Assembly (NCBI GenBank): GCA_029204225.1
Contig: CM055111.1
Span: 16,353,019 to 16,417,018, forward strand
Direction of reading: 5' to 3'
DNA: 64,000 bases
Source of the DNA: Diphasiastrum complanatum
Lineage: Eukaryota; Streptophyta; Lycopodiopsida; Lycopodiales; Lycopodiaceae
Position 1 is the stretch's first letter; each line of letters begins with the position of its first letter. A model generated the notes under the pieces. It did no database searches and was not told where the DNA came from. It was given only the letters and a program-made list of their open reading frames with translations. Of this stretch, positions 30,608 to 39,764 are shown in pieces. Both the position numbers and the translations under genes were made by a program.

Positions 30608-31504
30608 ATGGCAACCTCAATTGGAGTCATGTTGGAAGCCAATTATAGGCTTACCTCAAGTAACTATTCATTATGGAAAGTGAGGATGGAGTCACTTCTT
30701 GAGATGAATGATGTTTTGGATATTGTTGTAGGTTTGGAGGAGAGACCAGCAACACAACAAGATCAATTGAGGTATGACAAGAGGGCCAAGAAGGCTCTAC
30801 ACATGATAAAGATGAATATTACCAATGAACTTCTCAAGGAAGTTGGTAAGTGCACATCATCTTTGGAAGCTTGGAATTCATTGAAGAAGCTTTATGAATC
30901 CAAGTCTACTTCTAGAGTGTTGACTCTAAGAAGGCAAATCTTTTCTTGTTTGCAAAAGAATGAAGAAAGTCCAAGTACTTTTGTTTTGAGAATGAAAGCA
31001 TTGAATGATGAGTTAGCTTGCATAGATGAAAGCATTAAGGAAGGAGAGCTTATTCAAGTGATTCTTAATGGCTTGTTGGATGCTCATGCTAACATTGTTC
31101 AAAGTATTGCTATTCAAAAGACTTTGCCAAGTTTGATGGATCTTCAAGAGATCTTGATCAATGAGAAATATAGGCTTCACGCAAGAGGTGGATCTACATC
31201 GACACTTCAAGAGGATACTATGTTCACAAAGGGCAAATTCAAGGGCAAAACCAAAAGCAAGTGGTCTAAAGGGCAAGATCAAGTGGATGCTTCTTCAAGT
31301 GGAAAAAAGAAGGATAGATCAAAGCTCAAGTGCTTCTATTGTGGCATCAAAGGACACTTTGCAAGTGAGTGCTATAAGAAGAAGAGAGATCAAGGAGATC
31401 TTACTCTTGATGAGGATGGTTTGGATGTGCAAGATGCAAATGATGATGCTTTTGTGATGTCTTCATGTATGCTTGCTAATGATGGAGATCTAGATCCTTG
31501 TTGA
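30608..31504 (+). CDS. copia gag of F1 (298 codons, ends at UGA before protease)
   Basis: ATG 30608 opens a complete gag: YRLTSSNYSLWKVRMESLL, EMNDVLDIVVGLE, ALHMIKMNITNELLKEVG, LTLRRQIFSCLQKNE, a basic linker, and an intact CCHC zinc knuckle CFYCGIKGHFASEC. After an acidic stretch it ends with DLDPC and TGA at 31502-31504. The next codons are IDSGASSHM, the protease active site, in the same frame. F2 has the same TGA. Either the stop separates gag from pol and is read through, or an inactivated gag-pol was propagated in trans. Gag assembles virus-like particles in the cytoplasm. Confidence 0.88.
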   Translation: MATSIGVMLEANYRLTSSNYSLWKVRMESLLEMNDVLDIVVGLEERPATQQDQLRYDKRAKKALHMIKMNITNELLKEVGKCTSSLEAWNSLKKLYESKSTSRVLTLRRQIFSCLQKNEESPSTFVLRMKALNDELACIDESIKEGELIQVILNGLLDAHANIVQSIAIQKTLPSLMDLQEILINEKYRLHARGGSTSTLQEDTMFTKGKFKGKTKSKWSKGQDQVDASSSGKKKDRSKLKCFYCGIKGHFASECYKKKRDQGDLTLDEDGLDVQDANDDAFVMSSCMLANDGDLDPC

Positions 31505-31990
31505 ATTGATAGTGGAGCAAGTTCACACATGACCTTTCACAAAGAGTACTTCACTTCTTTGTTGGCATATGGAGATGACAAGAGGGTGATCTACACGGCC
31601 AATGATGGTGAGTGTGCAATCAAAGGGATTGGCACAATTCCTATTTCTCTCTCTACAAATAGGAATGTTCATTTGGAGGATGTCTTGCTTATTCCATCTA
31701 TTACCAAGAATTTGCTTAGTGTGAGTCAAATGCTAAGTAAGGGCCTCAAGGTGGAGTTTGATGGAGATGCTTGTTTGATCAAAAGGAAGGATGTCTTGAT
31801 TGGAAAAGGTAAAAGGCAAGGAAAGTTGTTCAAACTTGATGCTTGTGTTATTGCTAATCAAGTTGGATGTGTTGCAAGGGAGCAAATTTCTATTCAAGAG
31901 GTTTGGCACAAAAGGATGGGACACCTCAACTTCAAGTCATTGGAGGTAATGGCAAGGAAGAAGGTTGTGATTGGTCTTCCAAGTTTCTAA
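31505..31990 (+). pseudogene. copia protease and pre-integrase of F1
   Basis: In frame with gag after the TGA: IDSGASSHMTFHKEYF (aspartic protease motif), YTANDGECAIKGIGTIPISL, VLLIPSITKNLLSVSQML and EVWHKRMGHLNFKSLE of the pre-integrase zinc element. A TAA at 31988-31990, after GLPSF, and degenerate sequence to about 32090 obscure the CxxC half. Translation as part of a polyprotein would need read-through. Confidence 0.85.
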
Positions 31991-32089
31991 GTAATGACTA
32001 GCATGTTTTTGAGTCTTGTGCTTTGTCTAAGTCACAAGACTACCTTATACTATATCTAGTTCTAGATCTACAAAGCCTTTTCAACTTGT

Positions 32090-33079
32090 ACATTCGGATA
32101 TTCATGGATTTACTACAATTAGCAATAGTGGAGCTAAGATGTATGTAACATTCATTGATGATTTTAGTAGATTTTGTTGGATCTATCTACTAAAGAGCAA
32201 GGATGAAGTGTATGATGTCTTTGTCAAGTTCAAGAATGCAAGAGAGAACCAATTCTCCACAAAGATCAAGTGCTTGAGAGGTGACAATGGTGGTGAGTAC
32301 ATATCTAACAAGTTCAAGGCATTTTGTGATGAGCATGGGATCAAGAGGGAGTATACAACATCAAGGACCCCACAACAAAATGGAGTGGATGAAAGGAAGA
32401 ATAGAACTTTATGTGAAAGTGCTATAGCTATGAGGTTAAGTGCTAATCTTGACAAACCATTTTGGGATCAAGCTTTGTTGTGTGCCAATTTCTTGTGCAA
32501 TAGGTGGCCGAGTGCTATTTTGGATGGAAGGACACCTTTTGAGATGCTATTCAAGAGGAGGCCGAGTGTCAACTTTCTAAGAACCTTTGGATGCACATGC
32601 TATGTCAACATTACTCTTGATGATAGGACCAAGGAGGATCCATCTTCAAGAAGAGGTATTTTTGTTGGATATAGTGAGGTGAGTAAAGCCTACAAGGTTT
32701 ACATTCTTTCTACTAACAAAGTGATTGTTGGTAGAGATGTCATTTTTGATGAGGGAAACATTCCAAAGGTGTCTTCAAGCATGATTGATGGTAAAGTAGA
32801 TGGATCTAACATTCTTGATGTTGATGAGAAGGATTCTACTTTGGATGGTGGTGATGATGGACCTTCATCCAGTCAAAAGCCAAGGAGAACATCAAGAGAA
32901 AGACAAGTACCTTCAAGGCTCACATGTGATCAAAAGGGTAAGCAAGTAGTTTCTGGAAATTATGTTGCTTTCCTAACCTCTTTGGATGAGCCTACAAGTG
33001 TAGATCAAGCAAGGAAAGAAGAAGAGTGGATCCAAACAATGGATCTCAAGTATCGATCTCTTATGAAGAGTGGAACATC
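32090..33079 (+). pseudogene. copia integrase of F1
   Basis: Readable from LVHSDIHGFTTISNSGAKMY (first Asp); the long open frame begins at Met 32139 with FIDDFSRFCWIYLL. CLRGDNGGEYISNKF holds the second Asp and QQNGVDERKN the Glu. CNRWPSAILDGRTPFEML, FGCTCYVNITLDDRTKEDP and FVGYSEVSKAYKVYIL follow from the C-terminal region. It continues through TSRERQVPSRL and the start of RT (EWIQTMDLKYRSLMKSGT), then changes to unrelated sequence at about 33080 in the same open frame. The DDE triad is intact, the best preserved integrase in the window. Confidence 0.88.
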
Positions 33080-34149
33080 TTTTGGAGGATCTTCTTGTGT
33101 ACATGGAGCTATGCAAGTGGATGGATGTTATCTTGCTCTAAAATCAAGTATTGGATCTGGAAAACAAAGTTTGTTCAATGAATTTGATGGTCAAGTTGAA
33201 GATCAAGAGGTTGATCTCAAAGCGCTTCAACTAGTCAAAAGGGAAGTTGGCAATTTGGAGCTAGTCAAGAGCATCAAAGGAGAGGTAATTGGCAAAGGTG
33301 TTATGGATCTGTTTTTGTACCATATTGAAGACTCAAGTGAGGTCAAAGGAGCAGCAAGGAAGTTTTGTTCAAGTTTACTTTACTTGTTCTATCTCATGTT
33401 TGAGCAATTTCATGTGGATGTGTGCAAATTGTCAAGATATGGTAAAACTAGCTACATTGGTGAGCATTGTTTTGATGTTGGATTTGTACTAGCATTCTTG
33501 GCTGATTTTGCTGATGGAAATGAAGCTAGTGGAGGTTAATTATGTCACTCATCCATGGCTAAGTTCTCAAGTGTTGAGCTACTTGGTGCCAATACTTGGA
33601 GATTGTCAATTTTTGGTGAATTCATGGTCATTTTCTTGTGTCAAGTAGACCTTGAAGATGGACTAGTGCAAACTACTTGGTTTATGGAGTCATGTGGTGC
33701 TGGATTTGCATCATTTATGTACTCACCTACTCATGGATTTCCAAGGTTTGATAGTTTCTTGTGGCAAGATGAAGATGGAGGCTCATTCATGGAGTATCAT
33801 GGTGGATACAAGGCAACAAAGGACAAAGGAGGAGGAGACATGCAAGCAAAAGTTGATCACTCACATTTATTGTTTGTTTGCTGTATTTTTTCAGAGAGTT
33901 TAGAGTTGGAAGCATGGTGGAATCATTTCATTTACATTCTATTTGATTCTTCATGTTCTAGTCACATTTTTACATGTAAAATTGATGTAAGAAATAGTGA
34001 AGCATCCCAAGTGGACACTATTCTCTATATCAATTATGGTTGTTTCTATTTTGAGCATTACATGATCATTGAAAGGAGATCTATTCTTAGGAAGATGATC
34101 ATTCTTATGATGGATCAAAGTTCTATTGACAAAACCTATGCTAGGAGCA
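33080..34149 (+). other. non-RT module replacing reverse transcriptase in F1
   Basis: Between the RT start (LMKSGT) and the RNase H connection (RRVLRYIIGTRDFG at about 34155) there is about 1.07 kb with no RT motif. The integrase frame stays open to 33539, giving VDVCKLSRYGKTSYIGEH and DVGFVLAFLADFADGNE. After a TAA, a second frame (33555-34160) gives FVCCIFSESLELEAWWNHF, CSSHIFTCKIDVRNSEASQV and IIERRSILRKMIILMMDQSS. Both halves recur in G (59.5-60.1 kb) and the second in F2; a shorter match is in M. I recognise no known domain. Captured host DNA or a packaging/RNA element are both possible. Confidence 0.75.
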
Positions 34150-34732
34150 TTGGAAGCTAGGAAGGCGAGTTTTGAGGTACATCATTGGAACTCGAGATTT
34201 TGGCATATTGTATGAGGGATCATCACCTAATCTTTTTGGATTTTCAGATTCGGACTATGCTGGATATGTAATGGATAGGAAATCCATTAGTTCTTATTGT
34301 ATTTTCATAGGTGATGGAGCTATATCATGGATGTCAAAGAAACAAGCCACTATCTCATTGTCATCTAGTGAGGCCGAGTACAAAGCTCTTACACATTGCA
34401 CAAAGGAGATGGTATGGATCAAGAGGATGATCAAGGATTTTCACTTGCTGGATTTTTCAGAGAGCCCAATCATCTTTTGTGACAATCAATCACCCCAAAG
34501 AATGACATCCAATCCTATCTTTCATGCTAGGAGCAAGCATATTGAGATACAATATCATTTTGTGAGGGAGCGAGTCATTGCAAAGGAGGTGGAGCTTCAA
34601 CATGTGTCTTCAAGGGAATGTGTAGCTGATATCTTCACCAAAGCATTGGAAAAAGACTTGTTTATAAAGCATAGGACTTCACTTGGAGTATTATCAAAGT
34701 CTATGCCAAAACTAGTTGAAGAGGGAGTGTGA
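34150..34732 (+). CDS. copia RNase H of F1
   Basis: The domain resumes at WKLGRRVLRYIIGTRDFG (frame open from about 34160; Met 34172). It has FSDSDYAG (first Asp), SSSEAEYKAL (Glu), FCDNQS (second Asp), FHARSKHIEIQYHFVRERV and ECVADIFTKALEKDLF. It ends with TGA inside the PPT/LTR junction (34730-34732), the usual copia arrangement. Catalytic residues are all present. It would degrade the RNA strand of the RNA-DNA hybrid, but without an RT in cis its role depends on a helper. Confidence 0.88.
34714..34727 (+). other. polypurine tract of F1
   Basis: AGTTGAAGAGGGAG directly before the 3' LTR TGTGAAAG at 34728. The same tract, reverse-complemented, precedes the F2 3' LTR at 28869-28882. Confidence 0.8.
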
Positions 34733-34946
34733 AAGATTCAACTAGTTTCATCACATTTTGCAATATTTTCATATTTGGCATATTGAGGCCAAAACTTGTT
34801 TTAGACTTAGAGGTTGACTTTTCAAAGTTCATTAGTCTAAATTTCATTTGAATAAACACTTTTTGAAAGTGTGGGAAAGATAGAATGCGAGTTTGAGTAG
34901 ATTCAATTTGAATAAGTTGGGTACATTGAATCTAGACCCAGAATTG
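34728..34946 (+). repeat. truncated 3' LTR of F1
   Basis: About 219 bp matching the first third of the 5' LTR, ending at TCTAGACCCAGAATTG. The DNA then switches to F2 pre-integrase on the opposite strand. The remaining roughly 430 bp of LTR is gone. Confidence 0.88.
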
Positions 34947-35400
34947 CCTTGCCATTACCTCCAATGACTTGAAGTTGAGGTGTCCCATCCTTTTGTGCCA
35001 AACCTCTTGAATAGAAATTTGCTCCCTTGAAACACATCCAACTTGATTAGCAATAACACAAGCATCAAGTTTGAACAACTTCCATTTCCTTTTACCTTTT
35101 CCAATCAAGACATCCTTCATTTTGATCAAACAAGCATCTCCATCAAACTCCACCTTGAGGCCCTTACTTAGCATTTGACTCACACTAAGCAAATTCTTGG
35201 TAATAGATGGAATAAACAAGACATCTTCAAAATGAACATTCCTATTTGTAGAGAGAGAAATAGGAATTGTGCCAATCCCTTTGATTGCACACTCACCATC
35301 ATTGGCCGTGTAGATCACCCTCTTGTCATCTCCATATGCCAACAAAGAAGTGAAGTACTCTTTGTGAAAGGTCATGTGTGAACTTGCTCTACTATCAATT
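34947..35400 (-). pseudogene. copia protease and pre-integrase of F2 (truncated)
   Basis: Minus strand from the TGA at 35402-35400: IDS(R)ASSHM, with Arg in place of Gly in the protease DSG motif, YTANDGECAIKGIG, LFIPSITKNLLSVSQM and VWHKRMGHLNFKSLE. It ends at EVMAR, where it joins the truncated F1 LTR. The rest of F2 pol is missing up to the module at 29357. Confidence 0.85.
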
Positions 35401-36283
35401 CAACAAGGATCTAGATCTCCATCATTAGCAAGCATACATGAAGACATCACAAAAGCATCATCATTTGCATCTTGCACATCCAAACCATCCTCATCAAGAG
35501 TAAGATCTCCTTGATCTCTCTTCTTCTTATAGCACTCACTTGCAAAGTGTCCTTTGATGCCACAATAGAAGCACTTGAGCTTTGATCTATCCTTCTTTTT
35601 TCCACTTGAAGAAGCATCCACTTGATCTTGCCCTTTAGACCACTTGCTTTTGGTTTTGCCCTTGAATTTGCCCTTTGTGAACATAGCATCCTCTTGAAGT
35701 GTCGATGTAGATCCACCTCTTGCGTGAAGCCTATATTCCTCATTGATCAAGATCTCTTGAAGATCCATCAAACTTGGCAAAGTCTTTTGAATAGCAATAC
35801 TTTGAACAATGTTAGCATGAGTATCCAACAAGCCATTAAGTACTTTTGTTTTGAGAATGAAAGCATTGAATGATGAGTTAGCTTGCATAAATTAAAGCAT
35901 TAAGGAAGGAGAACTTATTCAAGTGATTCATTCTTTTGCAAACAAGAAAAGATTTGCCTTCTTAGAGTCAACACTCTAGAAGTAGACTTGGATTCATAAA
36001 GCTTCTTCAATGAATTCCAAGCTTCCAAAGATGATGTGCACTTACCAACTCTCTTGAGATGTTCATTGGTAACATTCATCTTTATCATGTGTAGAGCCTT
36101 CTTGGCCCTCTTGTCATACCTCAATTGATCTTGTTGTGTTGCTGGTCTCTCCTCCAAACCTACAACAATATCCAAAACATCATTCATCTCAAGAAGTGAC
36201 TCCATCCTCACTTTCCATAATGAATAGTTGCTTGAGGTAAGCCTATCATTGGCTTCCAACATGACTCCAATTGAGGTTGCCAT
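35400..36283 (-). pseudogene. copia gag of F2
   Basis: ATG 36283 starts LTSSNYSLWKVRMESLLEMN and runs to SCLQKNESLE at about 35915. A rearranged stretch of about 90 bp follows, with SSFNAFILKTKVL reading as the reverse complement-like remnant of the neighbouring gag. The frame 35888-35400 then continues NGLLDTHANIVQSIAIQK, the linker, intact zinc knuckle CFYCGIKGHFASEC and DLDPC-TGA. The TGA is at the same codon as in F1. Confidence 0.85.
35820..35935. other. small inverted segment inside F2 gag
   Basis: The plus strand here reads GTACTTTTGTTTTGAGAATG and ATTGAATGATGAGTTAGCTT, the sense order of F1 gag (30975-31055), although the F2 gag around it is on the minus strand. This is a local inversion of roughly 100 bp that breaks the F2 gag frame. 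Confidence 0.7.
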
Positions 36284-36866
36284 GTAGCAATGACCTGATC
36301 TTCTCTTTCAACCTGCTTCAATGCACAAAGCACTCCTTTGAACAACAACAAATGCTTTCAAAAGAAATCACCAAGATTTGAAACTATCTCACAAATTCTC
36401 TTCTAGCACTTATCCAAGCAAATCAACACATAGAATCATGGAATCTTGATCAACCTATGATCTATCGTCAATCTAATGACTTTTGCCACTTCCTAAGATT
36501 GAAACACACTCAAATGAAGTCCAGCAACCTCACTATCAAGAGATCCAATCAAAATTAGGGTTTTGACAAAATCACAAAAAATTGACTATTCCCAATCTCC
36601 ATGCAAATGCTGAAAATTTGATATGCAATCTATAAGCCACCACTTAGGCTGAACCAATGATCCAAAAATTGGCCAAATCCAGCATGTGAATTCAAAAAAT
36701 GGAATTGAACAAGTATATTGACCTATTTAGTGTTTTGATGTACAAAAGATCCAATCTACAAAAGCAAAAAATCTGATTTTGGTGTAGAATCCTCTCTAGC
36801 ATGCTCTAGACTTGATATCTTCACCAAATCATTGATAGATCTGATCTCCTCCTTTGATTCAAACAA
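36284..36866 (-). other. leader of F2
   Basis: Non-coding interval between PBS and gag on the minus strand, colinear with the F1 leader 30020-30607. No open frame is shared by the two. Confidence 0.7.
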
Positions 36867-36878
36867 GCTTTGATACCA
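36867..36878 (-). other. primer-binding site of F2
   Basis: Plus strand GCTTTGATACCA; minus strand TGGTATCAAAGC, one mismatch from the usual PBS, adjacent to the LTR at 36879. Confidence 0.82.
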
Positions 36879-37521
36879 TGTGAAAGATTTCAGATCCTTA
36901 AGATCCAATCTACTTGAATGATCTTTGGTTAGAAAGAAAAATACACTACCAATTTCACCAATGTAGAAAAATCAGCATCTACACACAATTTGAGATGCAA
37001 ACACTAATAGAACTTGATCAAACTTGAATGAAATGATTATGTACTGTTGCTGTTTGTACAAAATCAGCAAGCTACTGTATTTTACATGTGTGGATCCAAA
37101 AATAGCAAATATAGATCATTCTACACATAGAATTGCAAGCAATCACCAAGATAGTGCACCAATGGATAGTAGAACCCAAGAGAACCATGTATAAGCATGA
37201 AATGAGATAGATAAGAGAGAAGATGACTCTCTCCACGAGTTACATCCTTTTCTAGCAGGTCCAAACCCTATTTCGCCACTTGGTTTTCCCACCGAAATGC
37301 TAACCCTACCAATTTTGGGTCTAGATTCAATGTACCCAACTTATTCAACTACTCAAACTCGCATTCTATCTTTCCCACACTTTCAAAAAGTGTTTATTCA
37401 AATGAAATTTAGACTAATGAATTTTGAAAAGTCAACCTCTAAGTCTAAAGCAAGTTTTGGCCTCAATATGCCAACTATGGAAATATTGCAAAATGTGATG
37501 AAACTAGTTGAATCTTTCACA
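36879..37521 (-). repeat. 5' LTR of F2
   Basis: TGTGAAAGATTTCAG to ...GAATCTTTCACA, 643 bp, followed by target duplication ATAAG at 37522-37526. Confidence 0.92.
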
Positions 37522-37576
37522 ATAAGCATGTGATCCTACTTATAGAAGCAAGTCAATTGCTATAGTTCCGAATATT

Positions 37577-37577
37577 T

Positions 37578-37649
<72 letters not shown>
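37577..37649. repeat. (TC)n(TA)n microsatellite
   Basis: A CT repeat of about 36 bases with one interruption passes into about 38 bases of uninterrupted TA repeat. It lies in the presumed right half of the K LTR. Confidence 0.95.
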
Positions 37650-37650
<1 letters not shown>

Positions 37651-38214
37651 TCTAACTCTGAGGAGTCAAATACTATGAAGATATGTTTTTTGGTTGTTTG
37701 ATTTCTATCGTTAGTATCAATCTCAGGTATCAACCACTTATCTCCAATCGCTCATTTACTTATATAGCAACTAAATGATCTTGTCCTATTCTAACTTTAC
37801 AATTACAAGATCATTTGCAGCTGTTTAACTAGTCAATTACATCAGTTATTATTGGAGCGTGAAGACGTAACAGCCTATACTTGAAATCCTATGTAAATTT
37901 GCAAAGTGTCACATTTTTTGGATTTTTATCTGAGAATTTCACATTTTTTTTAAGTGTCCAAAATGGCCCAAAATCTTGAGTTAACACTTTGTCGGGTTTT
38001 TCACCTTTTTTGGTTGTTGAACTTTGTGACAAAAATGCAGACTGTTGTGACAAACAGTTCAAAAAGATAGACTGTTGAAAAAAATAATTCATTTTCTGCA
38101 GACTACTTTGAGAGAGTGATTTACATAAAAGAAAAAGAGGGCAGTTAGGATGAGTAGGATAAAGACTAAACTCCAAAACTAGGTCCATGGAAGATCTCCT
38201 CTTACCTCAGATGA

Positions 38215-38600
38215 GTGCGTATTAAAAGCCATGACTCTGTCAGAGACTTTATTGAAAGGGTCAAGAAGTCAAAGGGACAGTGTACCCTTACTAGTGTGTC
38301 CGACACTAGTGTGATCTCATGGTTTATGTTTGGGTTGCCCAAAATCATCTGGTGTCACATGAAATGTAGAAAAACCTTTAGTGAAGCATGTGTCGATGCC
38401 ATATGAGAGGCAGATGAGAGCTCAAAAAGTGGGTCAGATAGCCACAAGTCAATCAATTGATCCAAAGGGCAATGTCAGAATAAGCGAAAGAGAAAGATAT
38501 AAGAGTTTAGTTCCACATCTACCGATACAACTTCTACCGATGCCTTCAGTAAAGCACTGTAAAACTTGCAAAGCCAACAAAATGACCAATTGAGGAAGTT
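38215..38600 (+). pseudogene. possible retrotransposon gag remnant
   Basis: Overlapping frames give SHDSVRDFIERVKKSKGQC and SWFMFGLPKIIWCHMK, which resemble the central part of a retrotransposon gag, followed in another frame by a Lys/Arg-rich stretch (RISERERY) and CKTCK. No protease or pol follows. The resemblance is to the general pattern only, so the call is tentative. Confidence 0.3.
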
Positions 38601-39164
38601 CACCACTGAGCTCCTCTACTTGATTTATTGGATAAAACATGATGAAAAAATTGATGTCTAATAAATTCTATGAGAAAATATCACCTAATAATTAGTTGAT
38701 TACTACATAGGATATAGATTATAGGCTTTGTCCATTTGAACTCTGATTCGACTGTTTGGCCCTGGTTGTAAATGTTGGAGTGACCTGAGACTCAGAAATA
38801 GTTTGCTTTGCATGATTTCTGAAAATAAGTGGAAAAGAAAGCTTGGAGGCTAGAAGGAAATCTAGGCCCTGACATTTGGTGCAAGTCTTTTATGTATAAT
38901 GGTCTCAAGCTTCCATGTGTCAAGACTTTAAAATTGGTGGGTCTGGTGCTACCCTATGGCTTTTTCATCTCTTGGATTCTTTTAAATGTTTTTTTTATTG
39001 GATTACTTCATTGATAATCTACATTGATGTGCAACATGTCAGCATGCCTTGAAATATAAGATCAAAAGCCTTGTAAATTATTTTTATTGCGTAACATGTT
39101 CATGTATCTAGTTTTTTGTATGTCTTTAATGTAGAATCTCATTCATACACGAGATTAGAATCTT

Positions 39165-39430
39165 TTCATGCATAAGGTGGAAAATCCTAATGCACACAAC
39201 ATTAGGTAGTTTTGTTGGTGGAATATCCAACAAGATTATTTGATGTAAGTTGAGGTGTCTAAATAATTTCATAAATTTTGAATTATCCAAAAGATATAAA
39301 ATCAATGGCATTAAACATTTCCTTTTTGATATTATCAAGATAATAATGTTTTTCCTAGTAAATAATTTTTTCCATGCATAAGGTGCAAAATCCGAATACA
39401 TGACATATTGTGTGGTCTTGTTGATATCAG
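39165..39430 (+). repeat. two units of a roughly 207-bp repeat, including 170-bp repeat copy 2
   Basis: CATGCATAAGGTG followed by AAAATCC occurs at about 39169 and again at about 39375, each followed by a related GACATAT/CACAAC block and T(T/C)TTGTTG. The part 39213-39383 matches 24235-24405 in direct orientation. At 24.2 kb only one unit is present. Confidence 0.75.
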
Positions 39431-39764
39431 ATTGTGTTTTTTTAAGTGCATCAACTGGCAAACCTTGATGGATCAAACACTATATAGTCATTGGCATATT
39501 GTTGTGAGAAATATTTATACAGTAAAGGTCGTCTTTCCATTTGAACTCAATTTCCTACAAGGTTTATACCATTGTATGCTATCCCTCAGCATTAAACAAT
39601 CTTCAAGGACCACTTACCTATCGATGAATGTTTTTTCATGCCAATGTTCACTTTAATGTGTTCTATTTGTTAGACTAACTTTGGAAAATGATATAGGAAT
39701 CATATATATGCATTTTATTAGTGAGAAAAGAAATTGGGTGACTTATAAGACACCTTCACATTCA

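Larger units (their letters stand above)
29358..34946 (+). mobile_element. copia element F1, RT replaced by a non-RT module
   Basis: 5' LTR 29358-30007, PBS 30008-30019, gag, protease, pre-integrase, integrase, a roughly 1.07-kb module at the place of RT, RNase H, PPT, and a truncated 3' LTR 34728-34946. It is inserted in the opposite orientation inside F2, within F2's module. The 3' LTR is cut about two-thirds short and joined to F2 pre-integrase DNA, so its target duplication is not recoverable. Its gag, integrase and RNase H are comparatively well preserved. It is non-autonomous because no RT motif (YVDD, QMDV, LYGLKQ) is present. Confidence 0.9.
28226..37521 (-). mobile_element. copia element F2 with 5-bp target duplication, containing nested F1
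   Basis: Terminal LTRs of exactly 643 bp each (28226-28868 and 36879-37521) are flanked by ATAAG at 28221-28225 and 37522-37526. This makes the whole span one insertion event. F2's own sequence is 28226-29357 plus about 34947-37521. Between them lies plus-strand element F1. F2 retains leader, gag, protease and part of pre-integrase on the right, and the end of the RT-replacing module, RNase H tail, PPT and 3' LTR on the left. Integrase and the module start are missing, together with the end of F1's 3' LTR, consistent with one later deletion. Confidence 0.9.

Noticed and set aside
32139-33539. The 466-codon open frame as a host gene
   Set aside because: The first two-thirds is copia integrase in the normal element context; only the tail is non-element sequence.
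37577-37649. TC/TA run as a promoter signature
   Set aside because: A simple microsatellite with no adjoining gene.
38215-38600. Full retrotransposon at this site
   Set aside because: Only a weak gag-like stretch is present; no PBS, LTR, protease or pol around it.
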